Source of the DNA: Blastocystis hominis
Lineage: Eukaryota; Sar; Bigyra; Opalinata; Blastocystidae
NCBI RefSeq assembly: GCF_000151665.1
Contig: NW_013171826.1
Span: 126,501 to 190,500 of the forward strand
Direction of reading: 5' to 3'
Length of the DNA stretch: 64,000 nt
The notes beneath the pieces are model-generated. The model was given only the letters and a program-made list of their open reading frames with translations. It was not told the origin of the DNA and made no database searches. Position numbers and translations under genes: made by a program. This document shows positions 1-9,758 of this stretch, one piece after another (positions within the stretch are counted from its first letter, which is position 1; each line of letters starts with the position of its first letter).

Positions 1-1155
1 CATCGCTGCCTGCTGTTTACGCAGATGTCGCGCATGCTGGACATCTTCGAGACGTTTCTGAACATGCACCACTTCACGTACCTGCGGATGGACGGGTCCA
101 CGCCGCTGCCGCAGCGCCAGAAGATGATGGAGAAGTTCAACAACGACAACCAGGTGTTCGTGTTCATCCTCAGCACGCGCTCGGGCGGGCTGGGAATCAA
201 TCTGGTGGGCGCCGACACGGTGATTTTCTACGACTCGGACTGGAACCCGGCGATGGACGCGCAGGCGCAGGACCGCGCGCACCGCATCGGGCAGACGCGC
301 GACGTGCACATCTACCGCCTGGTGAGCGAGAGCACCGTGGAGGAGAACATCCTCAAGAAGGCCAATCAGAAGCGGCATCTCTCTCAGCTCTCCCTCGAGG
401 AGGGTCGCTTCACCACGCAGTCCTTCATCCAGGAGATGACCGTCCGCGACATTCTCGGCGCGCAGCCCGCGGAGAACCAGGCAGGTCGGCGAGGGGCGCA
501 GCGATGAGGAGTAGAGGTCCTGAACGGCGCGTCGTTTCGCGGGCTGTCCGACGCGGAAGTGGCCAAGGCGCTGAGCGCCGTCGAGGATTCCAACGACGCG
601 CTCGCGGCGCAGCGCGCGACCGCCGAAGCCTCCGCGCTGGAGACCGAGCTGGAGCGGATCGACGAGCCCGAAGGAGGGCAGGGAGCCGGTTCGGGAGCCG
701 GTCTGGGTCCTGGAGATGCGTCGAACGCGGAGAAACAAGCGGCGGAGTTCGAGAAATCGATCCAGAAGGCGGACCAAGAGGCGAAAACGGAGCTGAAAGC
801 GTGGGCAGGAAAGAACTCGGAGCATCTGATCGCGCTGGAGAAGGCGCTGCCGGCGATCCAGAGACGGTCGATTCGGTTCAAGGAGGTGTGCGAACCCATC
901 CCGGAGGTTACGCCGGAGGCGCTGCGAGCCGAGTTGGAGGGATTGGAGGAGGAAGAGAAGGAATGGGAGGAAGAGCAGGTGGAAGCGATGAAGGAAGCGG
1001 AGGAAGAGATCAAACAGAAGGACCAGGATCCGACGCCGCTGGAAGCGACCGGGGTGGGGACGATTGCGGAGATGGCGAAGGTGTATGCGGGTTATCGGAA
1101 GGATATTAAGTTGAAAATCGAGAGAGCGATGCGGACCGGTAAAATTGTAATTTAA
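1..1155 (+). CDS. SWR1: SWR1/SRCAP-type SNF2 chromatin-remodelling ATPase, C-terminal part (5' truncated by window edge)
   Basis: The open frame starts at base 1 with the second RecA-like lobe of a SNF2 ATPase. Motif V/VI features are visible: STRSGGLGINL, DSDWNP, and QAQDRAHRIGQTR with its arginine finger. This is followed by EENILKKANQKR, typical of the SWR1/SRCAP/INO80 group. A 30-nt intron (485-514, GT..TAG) removes an in-frame TGA and TAG and keeps the frame, so the protein continues through an acidic, coiled-coil-like tail to a TAA at 1153-1155. The SWR1/SRCAP family exchanges H2A for H2A.Z in nucleosomes in the nucleus. The octamer TGTTTGTT begins 5 nt after the stop. SRCAP/SWR1 is preferred to INO80 because of the wording around the HRIGQT block, but only the C-terminal part is present. 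Confidence 0.85.
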
Positions 1156-1168
1156 AAGGGTGTTTGTT

Positions 1169-2076
1169 ATGAGAAAACAGGGTTTTTGTTTGCTGGGATA
1201 TTTTTTACTATTTGTTCAGAGTAATGATATCAACTTGTAACTGGACTGTCGTAGGGAAGATCGCTGTGGATTCAGTGGTGTTCTATAACACGGAGAGGGA
1301 AATTAGGTATGGGTTTCTGTTTTTTCATCATCAGCGGAGATGTAACTAAATATATTGTCGCAAACAAAGGCAAATCACAAGATTCTTTTGAGCTCAAGAG
1401 TTGTGTTGTTGATTCTCTATTATCCTAGTTTCGTTTCTTTCTGCAATTAAAATTAATGACATCAAATGGGTAACTTCGGCGCGCATATGCGAGATTTACG
1501 TGATGGAGCATGGCAAAACAAATCCTACATATCTTGGAACCAAACGATACTCTGCAGTTGGTGAAACAGTTGAGATTGAAGGAACTCCCATCCAGTTGTA
1601 CGCCGGGGAATACACACTTACTTCAAATGATATCGTGGATTCGATCATCATTCGCTGTCTGTCTATCAAAGAGAGAGTGCGGATTGTCCTGCACTCCATC
1701 ATGTTCACAGGTGAAAGCACAGATCTTTCCGTTCCGCAGCCTTCTAAGGAATCGCGAGAAGAGCCGCCCGTTTCCGAGGCTCCGAAGCAATCGCAGCTCA
1801 CGGGACTGATGGAAACGACTTTCGCCCAGCAGCTTCTCTTCGACAGCAAAATCAAAAGCGTGGAAGAACGACTTGGATTGACGGTGGAGCGGCTCTTCAC
1901 CTCGCTGACCACGAATTTCAAGACGAAAACGGACGAGCTGCAAGAGCGAATCAACGTAGAAGCCGTAAGGAGGGATTGAATGATAGACGCTGGAGGATAT
2001 CAACATCGTGCTGGTGGAGAAAGTGAAGGAATTGGAAAAGGAAGTTGCCGAGTTGCGTAAAACAAACAAGGAATGA
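1169..2076 (+). CDS. Unrecognised protein, possibly PAAT/C10orf88-like
   Basis: Putative ATG at 1169 directly abuts the 3' motif of the previous gene (TGTTTGTT then ATG). Introns placed by frame: 1221-1254 (34 nt), one of 28 nt near 1307, 1400-1428 (29 nt) and a 31-nt one near 1956; the stop is TGA 2074-2076. The product has a hydrophobic N-terminus, a beta-rich central region (KWVTSARICEIYVMEHGKT, YLGTKRYSAVG) that looks like a galactose-binding/discoidin-type fold, and a charged coiled-coil C-terminus (LEKEVAELRKTNKE). This layout recalls the metazoan PAAT/C10orf88 family, but only weakly. The function is unknown. A variant 3' motif (GGTTTGTTTC) lies about 35 nt beyond the stop. Confidence 0.55.
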
Positions 2077-2161
2077 ATTGTTTTCTTTTCTTTTTTTCTC
2101 TTTTGTTTTGTGGTTTGTTTCTTTACGTTTGCATTCAATCACTCGAACTCGTAGCTTCTCT

Positions 2162-3152
2162 CTAGTCCCTCGCTTCTTCTTTGGTCTCTCCATTCGGAAG
2201 AGTCGACGCTTTCGCATTCTAGACTCGAATTCAATTCACTCCACGCACCAGAAGATCGACAATTTCTTCATTCTCGCAAATCGTCGCGTAGTCCATCGCC
2301 GTCATTCCTTCATGATCGCGGACCGATGTGTCTGCGCAGCGGTTCAGAAGCTCGGTAGCGATCGCAAGATCCCCACGATCGCACGCCCAATGCAGCATTC
2401 TATCGTTCAGTCCATCGCTTGATCGCACGTTCGGCCTTCCGCGTCTGTGTCGTTGATTTGGTCGGGATGCTGCTTGATAAACTCGATCACAAAGTCGGTT
2501 TCGCCGTCTGCGATTTTGCCAAAGATGTCGTCTGATGTATTCTCTTCTTCTTCATCCCCTCTATTTCATAACACCCTCTTCTATGTTTTCTACACAACTC
2601 TCATTGTGCTCACTTTTAATCCGAAGCTGCCTCCAGAAGCGTTTGATTCAGACTCTGCGCCTTCTTCATTCGTACTTGTTTGTTCACACCACTGAGGGGC
2701 CAATTTTGTCAAGAAATCTACATATTTCGCTTTTGCATCTCTACAAAGTACAAATCCCTCTTGACATACTCTTTTGATAATCCTTCGTAAGATTTCCACG
2801 AGCTCCACTTAGCCGACCCCACGAAATCAAGGGCTCCAGGATTATCAATATTAACATCACCAATCGTTGCTTGTTTGAAAAGTCCATAAAGGGCAAGCTT
2901 CTGAATGGTAAATAATATAAAAATTACAATTACGGAAGCATCTTGGAGGCGGAATTTTCCACATCGTACAAACTTCACAGCCCGTCCAAAATCAGAGTCA
3001 TCCTCGACTCCCAAATCCTCACTGCTGTGCGGTTTTGATGCTACATTGTTCAAAACAGTCCAAACCCTACATTTGCGGGAAAGCAGGTGCTTTGTAATGA
3101 GGTAATACGCAAACAGAACAGCTAAGACCAATGCAAATAGATCCCCAATCAT
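2162..3152 (-). CDS. Membrane-anchored acyl-CoA-binding protein with C-terminal ankyrin repeats
   Basis: ATG at 3152; the N-terminus is one membrane helix (IGDLFALVLAVLFAYYLI). Introns of 33 and 29 nt interrupt an acyl-CoA-binding domain whose signature residues are present (LYGLFKQATIGD, DFVGSAKW, and EDAKAKYVDFL after splicing). After an acidic linker, a 29-nt intron yields ankyrin sequence (EGRTMLHWACDRGDL, DHEGMTAMDYATICENEEI). A last 30-nt intron gives stop TAG at 2162-2164. The TM-ACB-ankyrin order matches plant ACBP1/ACBP2 and, without the helix, animal ACBD6. The expected role is binding and trafficking long-chain acyl-CoA at a membrane. One splice junction between the ACB domain and the acidic linker (about 2550-2600) does not resolve with canonical GT..AG and needs cDNA. 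The ATG lies about 10 nt past the 3' motif of the SET gene upstream. Confidence 0.8.
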
Positions 3153-3167
3153 TGTTCAACAAACAAA

Positions 3168-4377
3168 CTAATCTGAATGCAAATCCTTATCCGCCTCCAC
3201 CGGCAAGTTCCATCTTCTCAACGTACTGTCGTCAATCTGTTTGTACCACGACGGCTGTGCCTTCGGCGGTAGCCGATAGTCCAAAAACAACTCCTCATCT
3301 TCGATTTCGGCTATGCTGATGATTCCCATCGTCTACCGCTCAGCCCTTCCTCCTTCTCTCACCCGCATAAACGAGTTCGGCAGCACATGATTATTCGCTA
3401 CTTTATACATGAACTTCTCGGGAGCAACGTAATGATTCGGGATCAATGCGGCGTACTTCTGTCCCTGCGTCCGCGAGAATTCATACGGCACCACCATCAC
3501 ATTCGGCTTCAAATCAGGCCTCTCCGGGTCCGAGGGATGGTTGATCAGATGTCCCAACGCGAGCGGCGTGGAAGGTTCTAAAGAACATTCTGCGAATTTT
3601 GTTTACCGAAACCCGTGCTGTCGATAATGATCCCATCGTAGTTCCAGTACTTCGAATCCGACTTCACGCGTGTTAGCGGCACGAAATACTGCGGCTGGGG
3701 GTCAATCGGTGCGTCCAATCAAACGTCGACGATGTGCTGACGCAGGTAGACGGTGCCAGGGATGACGGTCTACTCAAAGGCAAGGAAGGACGGCCTACGA
3801 GGAGAGTACCGGGACGGATGCGACCTTTGAGAAAAACTCCCTGAATGGAAAGAAAAAAGAATTGAAAAATGTACTTGACCTGCAGAGGCGATGGAGGATG
3901 GCTGGACGGATAGGCCCCACTTCATGGATTGGAAGAGCTTTTCTGTGAAACGGTTCGGTGAAATCGAAGTGGAAGCGGAGGCTGCAAGCTCTACTGCATC
4001 TGCATCTGCAGAAGTCTTGGTGATTTCTTCCAGATAACGGTCCATCTACGCTGAATGTGATTTCGCCGTTGCAAACCTGAGACTCCAAGTAGTCTTGGAT
4101 TGTGTGTTCCATTTGACCAACAGGCATGGAGACAACACTGTCGGCAAGGGCGTCGAATTCTTCCTTCTTTCTATTTATTACAGAGGGCAACCAACACTAC
4201 CGATCTTCCCTGTAGAGATTGTCTCCTAGCGCTTTTACCAGCATCGTTGCCTTGATGAGGTCAAGTCGTTCCTATCACATAAAAACAAAAACGATCGAAC
4301 ACCTGTAATTGTGCTCCTGTGAGCTCACTAATCTTTCTGCCTGCTCTGCTGATCTTGCTGAGTACAGAGCGAAACAT
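3168..4377 (-). CDS. SETD9: SETD9-like SET-domain protein
   Basis: Nine exons with eight introns of 29-34 nt splice into a 321-residue protein (966 coding nt including stop). Start ATG is at 4377. SET features in order: GQGVFLKGRIRPGTLL (GxG-like start), PGTVYLRQHIV, YDGIIIDS, LALGHLINHP with PNVMVVPYEF in the position of the NHSxxPN core, and ISIAEIEDEELFLDY in place of the usual EELxxDY end. The PGTVY and NHP/PNV pattern resembles SETD9 and related non-canonical SET proteins. It is a putative protein-lysine methyltransferase of unknown substrate. Stop TAG 3168-3170 has its T exactly 4 nt before TGTTTGTT, so polyadenylation at that T would also give TAA. It reads toward the ACBP gene with about 15 bp between them. 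Confidence 0.75.
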
Positions 4378-4557
4378 GGGAAATGAAACAAGGAAATGAC
4401 CAGCAGATTAGTGTAAAGCATGGAAATCGGGTTGCTACGATGGAGTGTATGAAACAATTTCCGCCCATTTCTGTGTCTAACAAACATGCAACTGCAGCTG
4501 TAAACGGTCATTCCATAGGAATACAGAAAAGAGGTATAGTGTACAGGAAAACGAGTT

Positions 4558-4853
4558 CTAATAATGCCTTTGCTCATACATCATGATGGCATTGTCACGG
4601 CATGTCTCAGAACAGAATTTGTTATCAAGGAACCTATCACTTGAAACAAGAAGAACGAAACTACATGTACACATTACTATCCTCGCGAATAGGATTCTTG
4701 CAGTACTTGCACCTCAAAATATATTCATATTGCTCGTTTTCTCTACGAAGTTAGGCGAAGTCAGTACAAAAACAGGAACTCATTATTCCTAGGAGAGATT
4801 GCAGTGTTATCATTTGCTCCCCTGACATACATATAATGCTGCTGTGAATTCAT
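4558..4853 (-). CDS. Small FLZ-type (FCS-like, DUF581) zinc-finger protein
   Basis: ATG at 4853, two 31-nt introns (4743-4773 and 4634-4664), stop TAG 4558-4560, giving 77 residues. After splicing, the core is LRCKYCKNPI, then DSNVYMFLDNKFCSETCR. This is the C-x2-C ... FCS-x2-CR arrangement of the FLZ zinc finger, described mainly from land plants, where it acts as a scaffold for SnRK1 kinase. No other domain fits. A TGTTTGTT lies about 90 nt downstream (near 4480), implying a short 3' UTR before the SETD9 gene. The role here is unknown; an adaptor function is inference from the family. Confidence 0.7.
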
Positions 4854-4972
4854 GTTGATAAAGTTATTTGGTGGTGAGGGACATTACGAACCAGTTGTGG
4901 CCCATGCACAATTGGGCCATAAATCGAAAAAATATTTTCAAGAGTCGCTAAGCACTGCTATCGATTCACAAG

Positions 4973-6922
4973 ATGAGCCTAGAGCTCAACATAACGTGTA
5001 TGAACGGGAAGGTGAGCGTAACTTGCGTGTGTAATTCGCAGGAGATCAAAGATAATGAACCTGTTGAAATTATTCATAACCTTTATCTGGGATCAAAATA
5101 CGCATCCTATAATAGTGAATTTTTGAACCGTTATCATGTGAAGTATATTGTGAATTGTAGCCGTCAGGATTGTATTTTCCGAGATGTACTCGTACTTGTT
5201 TTGCTATGATTCTGTAGGACTTCACCTACCTTAATGTGTATATTAAAGATAGTGAGGATTGTGAAATTCTCTCCAGTTTTTATTATTCCCTCGATTTTAT
5301 TAGCGAAGGGCTCTCAAACGGATCTGTACTTGTGTATTGGTGTGTTTTTCCATGTTTTTTGAACCTTAGTACATGCGGAAGGTGCCGTTCTGCAGCAACA
5401 GTAGCGGGATTTCTAATGTCTCGCAAGCACTTCTCTTTTGAAGACACCATTAGTTTACTCAAGGAGAAGCGCCCTCAGATAACAATCAATAACGGTAAGA
5501 TTGTCCGCTCTCTCTGACGCCCAGCATTTTTTGAGCAACTTCGTTGCTTCTACGAATGTAATTGCAACATTCGTCTCGCTTTTCAGTTGTATTTAGCCAA
5601 CTTCTTCTCCGGCTTCCAAGCCATTCTCTCCACCAAACCTCATTCTCTAAGTCGAGCCCTCTCTCCCCTCTCATCTAGAAGTTCTGCCTCTCTACCAGTC
5701 CCCGATTCCTGCATCAATTCAGCTTTGCCGGCCTCGTAGGGAACGCTGCGTTTTGCCGCTTCCTCGTTTCTTCGCCACGCCCTTTCTCTGCAGGAACTGC
5801 CGTTCGCTCCTCTTCTTCTCTCGCAAGTTCCCTCTCGCCTCTTTCTCTCTCTCTAGCGTGCTCGATCACCGCCGCTTCGTCCCTTCCGATCTTTTCTCCC
5901 CCGCGCGGCCGCGACTCCTTCAATCCTCCTCCATTCACCCTCATCCCGACGATTTCTTCGCCTCGGGCGCGCGTTCTTTCGACCAGTTCCCGGACCCCCT
6001 GCCCGTTCACACCAAACGAGTTTCCACGGTTTCCACGGTTTCGAGGATGGGTCCGACCGGAGCGAAGGAAGCTTCCGCGCTCTCCGTGGGCGTTTCGCCA
6101 ACCCCGCAGAACCCCTGTTTCCACGATTCGGATGTGGCAGTCCCGCGGGAATCCATCGGTCTGGATTTCCTCTCCCGCGGGGAATCATCAAGCGTGAACC
6201 AATCCGCTTGTGTCGATGAACTGAAAGGGACGAACGGAATCCGAGAAAAGAATTGGGACATCGGGGACATCGGGGACATTCGGGACATTCGGGACATTCG
6301 GGACATTCGGGACATCGAGGTCAGCGATGCCTTCCGGGACGTGGAGGCGGCGCAAAGCGACCAGATCGTCGGTGTGGCGGGGCAAACGTGGGGAAACGAC
6401 GGATTGCGGCGAGGCAGCAGGGCAGGGAGGCGCAAAAAAGGGTCTATTTTTGACAATCCGGAGGAGAATGAGGAGGATCTGCAGGGAGAATTGTTCTTGT
6501 AGGCGTGAGGGAGGGCTGTGAGGATCAGCGCGGACCGGCTGGTCTCCGAATTCAGCGGAATGGGCACTCGGTCGCTGGGGAATTGCTCATCGCTAGTCAA
6601 GGATGATGATCTTTCCCCCGCGGGACGAGAAGGTGGGCTGCGCGCACCGCAGAAAGCCACGCGGAGAGAGCGAGCTCCAAGACCGAACTGCTCCGTGTAT
6701 TTTATTGAGCCGCTTGCTTGGGTGATCCAGCAAGTAGTGGAAAGTCGGAGTGAGCAGTGGGAGTGGGGAGAGGCGGTGAGGCGTAGAGGAATTCTCCGAT
6801 GTTGGAACCCGCTTTGCGGAGTGAAGATTGGGACATTCGGATTAAAGTCCACGTATCAATGTAGTTGTGGCTTTTTAACCTCCACGTACTTCGCCGTGGA
6901 GATAAAGCGATTATTTAGATGA
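4973..6922 (+). CDS. YVH1: YVH1/DUSP12 dual-specificity phosphatase with C-terminal zinc-binding domain
   Basis: ATG at 4973; introns of 30, 32, 30, 30 and 25 nt in the 5' half and 30 nt near 6493. The N-terminal dual-specificity phosphatase domain (IHNLYLGSKYAS ... LLKEKRPQI) has a CX5R loop CTCGRCR, but the usual histidine before the cysteine is tyrosine (VYC). After a long low-complexity spacer with a nine-base coding repeat comes the YVH1 zinc module: SVYFIEPLAWV, RCWNPLCGVKIG, YQCSCGF. YVH1 acts in 60S ribosome maturation (release of Mrt4) through this zinc domain. Stop TGA 6920-6922; TGTTTGTT at 6949-6956. The 3' domain shows that the long spacer is part of the same gene. The 25-nt intron (5698-5722) is the least certain join. 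Confidence 0.8.
6255..6317 (+). repeat. Nine-base coding minisatellite inside YVH1
   Basis: Seven tandem copies of GGGACATCG/GGGACATTC encode alternating Gly-Asp-Ile and Arg-Asp-Ile triplets in the spacer between phosphatase and zinc domains. The unit is a multiple of three, so copy-number change keeps the frame. Confidence 0.9.
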
Positions 6923-6987
6923 CTCTCCTTTATGGCGACATACACCACTGTTTGTTGGAAAAAACAACGGCAGACGATAAAAGAGGA

Positions 6988-7428
6988 TTAGACAAGGCGT
7001 TGCGTTTGCACGAGGAGGGATGTTCTACGAAGGAGCTCTTCCTCCTCCTCCTCTTCAAGAGAGTGCATCATATCCTGGAAATCAATCAGAATTTCTCCCG
7101 CATTAGTGATAAGAAGGGAGAGAGCACAGAGCTGAATCTTTTGTAACTACACAGTCACATTCCCTTTACGATAGAATACTTGCAAACAGGCAAGACGTCT
7201 GGAATTTGTAGACAGCTTGCTCAACTGAGTCAACTTCAGATTCTTGGCGGCTAACTCAGGGAATAACGCGTTCATTGGACGGCTATTCACACGCATTTTC
7301 ATAAACATGGGGTTTAGCCCTCTTCTGCAAAATCACCGTACAAAGCAAAGACGTACGTAGTACATTGACGAATTGACTGGAGGCGACTAACACCTCGAGC
7401 AAAAGAACTAAACGCAACGCGCGACATT
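6988..7428 (-). CDS. Small unrecognised protein with mitochondrial-type N-terminus
   Basis: ATG at 7428 (MSRVAFSSFARGVSRLQS), a 32-nt intron, a 27-nt intron, and TAA at 6988-6990. The N-terminus is rich in Arg and Ser and lacks acidic residues, as in mitochondrial presequences. The body contains RVNSRPMNALFPEL and LAAKNLKLTQLSKLST, and a tail rich in glutamate (SLEEEEEEELLRR). I do not recognise the family. It faces YVH1 tail to tail and has no clear TGTTTGTT of its own. Confidence 0.55.
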
Positions 7429-7852
7429 CCCCTTTTGATTATTTGAAAAGTCAAAATTTATCATATTTCGTATAAGTTGCAATTCTGCAACAATATCAAA
7501 GCATTATTAGCATAATTCCAAAAGCATCACTTCAAAGATAAGCATGAATTCTTGTCTGATTCCATCTGTTCTATCAATTTTGTTGTGTTCATATTATCGT
7601 AGTTGGGTATTATCATAAATAATCAGTGATCATCGAATAAAGGGCTTGATCGTTCTCCCTGTATTTCGATCCAGTATAATTCTATTTGGATGGTACCCCC
7701 TTCCTCGTTTTTCTCGCCATTCTGGAAAGGTCACAAACTATCTCCACAGAAGTAGGTTCATTATCCTTTTGTTGCTTTTGTCCTTGTTGACTAATACAGC
7801 CAATGGGAGTTATATTCTCTGAACAATTCTAATTAGTCGTATAGAGATAAGA
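7429..7852. other. Divergent intergenic region, no gene seen
   Basis: About 420 AT-rich bases between two divergent starts (small protein on the minus strand, ribosomal eL6 on the plus strand). No open frame, tRNA or repeat is evident, so it probably holds both promoters. It is one of the longest gene-free stretches in the window. Confidence 0.5.
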
Positions 7853-8334
7853 ATGTCGAAGGCCGTACCTGTATTCTTCCATGTGAAGTCTCCTGTTGCT
7901 TCCGTCCCTAAGCCCTGCAAGCTGCGTGAGTCCATTAAGCAGGGAACTGTTCTGATTCTCCTGAGCGGACGCTACGCTGGTAAGCGCGTTGTGTTCTTGA
8001 AGCAGCTCGCTTCGGGACTTCTTCTGGTGTCTGGTTTGAGTTTGTTCGAAATGTTGAGTTTCTAGGACCTAAGAGCGTGAACAGAGTTCCTCTGATTCGT
8101 GTGCCCCAGTCCAGAGTGATTGCCACCAGCACCAAGCTGGACATCAGCTCTCTGGATCTCTCCATCAACGATACCTTCTTCTCTTCGAAGAACACTGAGA
8201 ACAAGGAAGCGACCCAGAAGACTGTAGATGACAAGCTGGAGGCCTGCATCGAGAAAACTCCTCTGATGAAGGAATACCTGCACGCCAGATTTGTTATCGG
8301 AAAGGGAAGCCGCCCTCATGACATGAAGTTCTAA
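7853..8334 (+). CDS. RPL6: 60S ribosomal protein eL6
   Basis: ATG 7853 and one 32-nt intron (8034-8065). The spliced frame runs [36 protein letters not shown], then [12 protein letters not shown], the conserved eL6 core with its KOW-like start. Stop TAA 8332-8334; TGTTTGTT at 8380-8387. Codon use is biased toward a restricted set, as expected for a highly expressed gene. The protein is a structural part of the large cytosolic ribosomal subunit. Confidence 0.95.
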
Positions 8335-8392
8335 GTTGGAGGCTTTCTAGTGTTGTGGATGGTTTTCTATATTCTTTGGTGTTTGTTTCCAT

Positions 8393-9758
8393 ATGGACGT
8401 TTCTGTATCGTTTCGAGCCACTCCGAATATTGCCCTTGTAAAGTACTGGGGAAAGCGCAACAAGCAAGTGAATCTTCCTGTGAACTCCTCTCTGAGCGTT
8501 ACTCTGCGGGATGTATGGAGGTGACGTCGTATTTGATTCTAGTATGGAATTAACACGACAACAACAGTTCGAGTCTCAGACAAGCTCCATTCAGATATTC
8601 TTATTTTCAACGGAGTGTAAAACTACACTAGATGGGAATGACGATATAGGCAACATGATTTAACGGATGATAAGAAGATTGCTAAAGTGGTGACTCAATT
8701 TCGAGAAATTGTGAGAAGCAGAGGGTATAAAACAGGAAATTATATGAGATTGTAGGAATACTCAACTTGCAGATTGCCCCATTTGCGTCACAACACAGAA
8801 TTCCTTTCCTACGGCGGCAGGGATGGCTTCTTCTGCCTCGGGCCTCGCTTGTCTAACAAAATGTCTCTCTGCTGTCTACGGAGTCTTGACCTCTCCCGAA
8901 GAGGAAACGATCTTGAATTCGATAACTCGCCAAGCAAGTGGAAGTGCGTGTCGTAGTCTCTATGGTGGTCTCGTGAAGTGGGACAAGGGATCGCGTGAAG
9001 ATGGACTGGACTCGATCGCTCACCAAGTTGATTGTTTTGTGCTGTTTTCATGATCACAGGTTTTACCGAGCGATTCTTGGCCTGAATTCCGAATTGCGGT
9101 GTGCATCGTATCGGAATCAAGGAAAAGCGTGGGCAGCACAGAAGGAATGAATCGATGTGTGGAGACTAGTCCGTTAATGCGCGTATGTGTGAATTTTCGA
9201 TGCGATTGCAGGTTCGATACACAGATTTGGTGGAGAATCGAATCGCGGAAGCGATCAAAGCGTTCTCGATGCACGATTTCGGAGCGTTAGGCGAGATTAT
9301 CATGCAAGAAAGCGATGATTTGCATGCGATTTGCGCGGCTGCTGAGCCTTCCATTGTTTACTTGTCGAATCAAAGCCAGTTTATAATCAAACTCGTTCGC
9401 GCGATCAATTCCTTCATGAATCAAACGATTGTCGAGTCAGCGAAGCATCTGTAAAGCGTAGATCGCCTATTCGTTTGATGCTGGATCGAACGCTTTTTTG
9501 TTCTTTGAAGAGAAGCATTCATCGTTCATTGCTTCTATTGTGCGAAGTCTTCTATCTCCAATTCATTTTGTTTCTTCTACAAAAGAGATTGAATCTTCTG
9601 CGCTGAGTGAAGCGTTTTTGAATCAGTGGAATGAGGGATCGATTTCCATCGCTTCTTTCCTCGTCACAGAGATCGGAATGGGTCCGGAACGACTCCAATC
9701 GCTTGTTTTTTCGAACAAACACGATAAGAAAACCATGAAAAGAGTTTGGGAGCACTGA
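8393..9758 (+). CDS. MVD: Diphosphomevalonate decarboxylase
   Basis: ATG at 8393, six nucleotides after the eL6 3' octamer. The GHMP-kinase-fold decarboxylase motifs are present after splicing: [12 protein letters not shown] near residue 10, [11 protein letters not shown], the phosphate loop [30 protein letters not shown] with the conserved Ser/Arg, and [13 protein letters not shown] with the catalytic Asp. Introns of 29-33 nt remove all stops; TGA is at 9756-9758. The enzyme makes isopentenyl diphosphate from mevalonate diphosphate in the cytosol, so a mevalonate route to isoprenoids is implied. Its last 33 bases overlap the 3' end of the golgin gene on the other strand, and no TGTTTGTT follows its stop. 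Confidence 0.93.
9726..9726 (-). terminator. Predicted cleavage/poly(A) site creating the golgin stop
   Basis: In-frame T at 9726 followed by ATCG and TGTTTGTT on the minus strand. Without it the frame would run antisense through the 3' end of MVD. Confidence 0.55.

Noticed and set aside
4383-4586. 67-codon plus-strand frame
   Set aside because: Antisense to the 3' region of the FLZ gene; no family, no 3' octamer.
6007-6852. 281-codon minus-strand frame
   Set aside because: Shadow of the YVH1 linker; no domain, and the plus strand carries the YVH1 zinc module.
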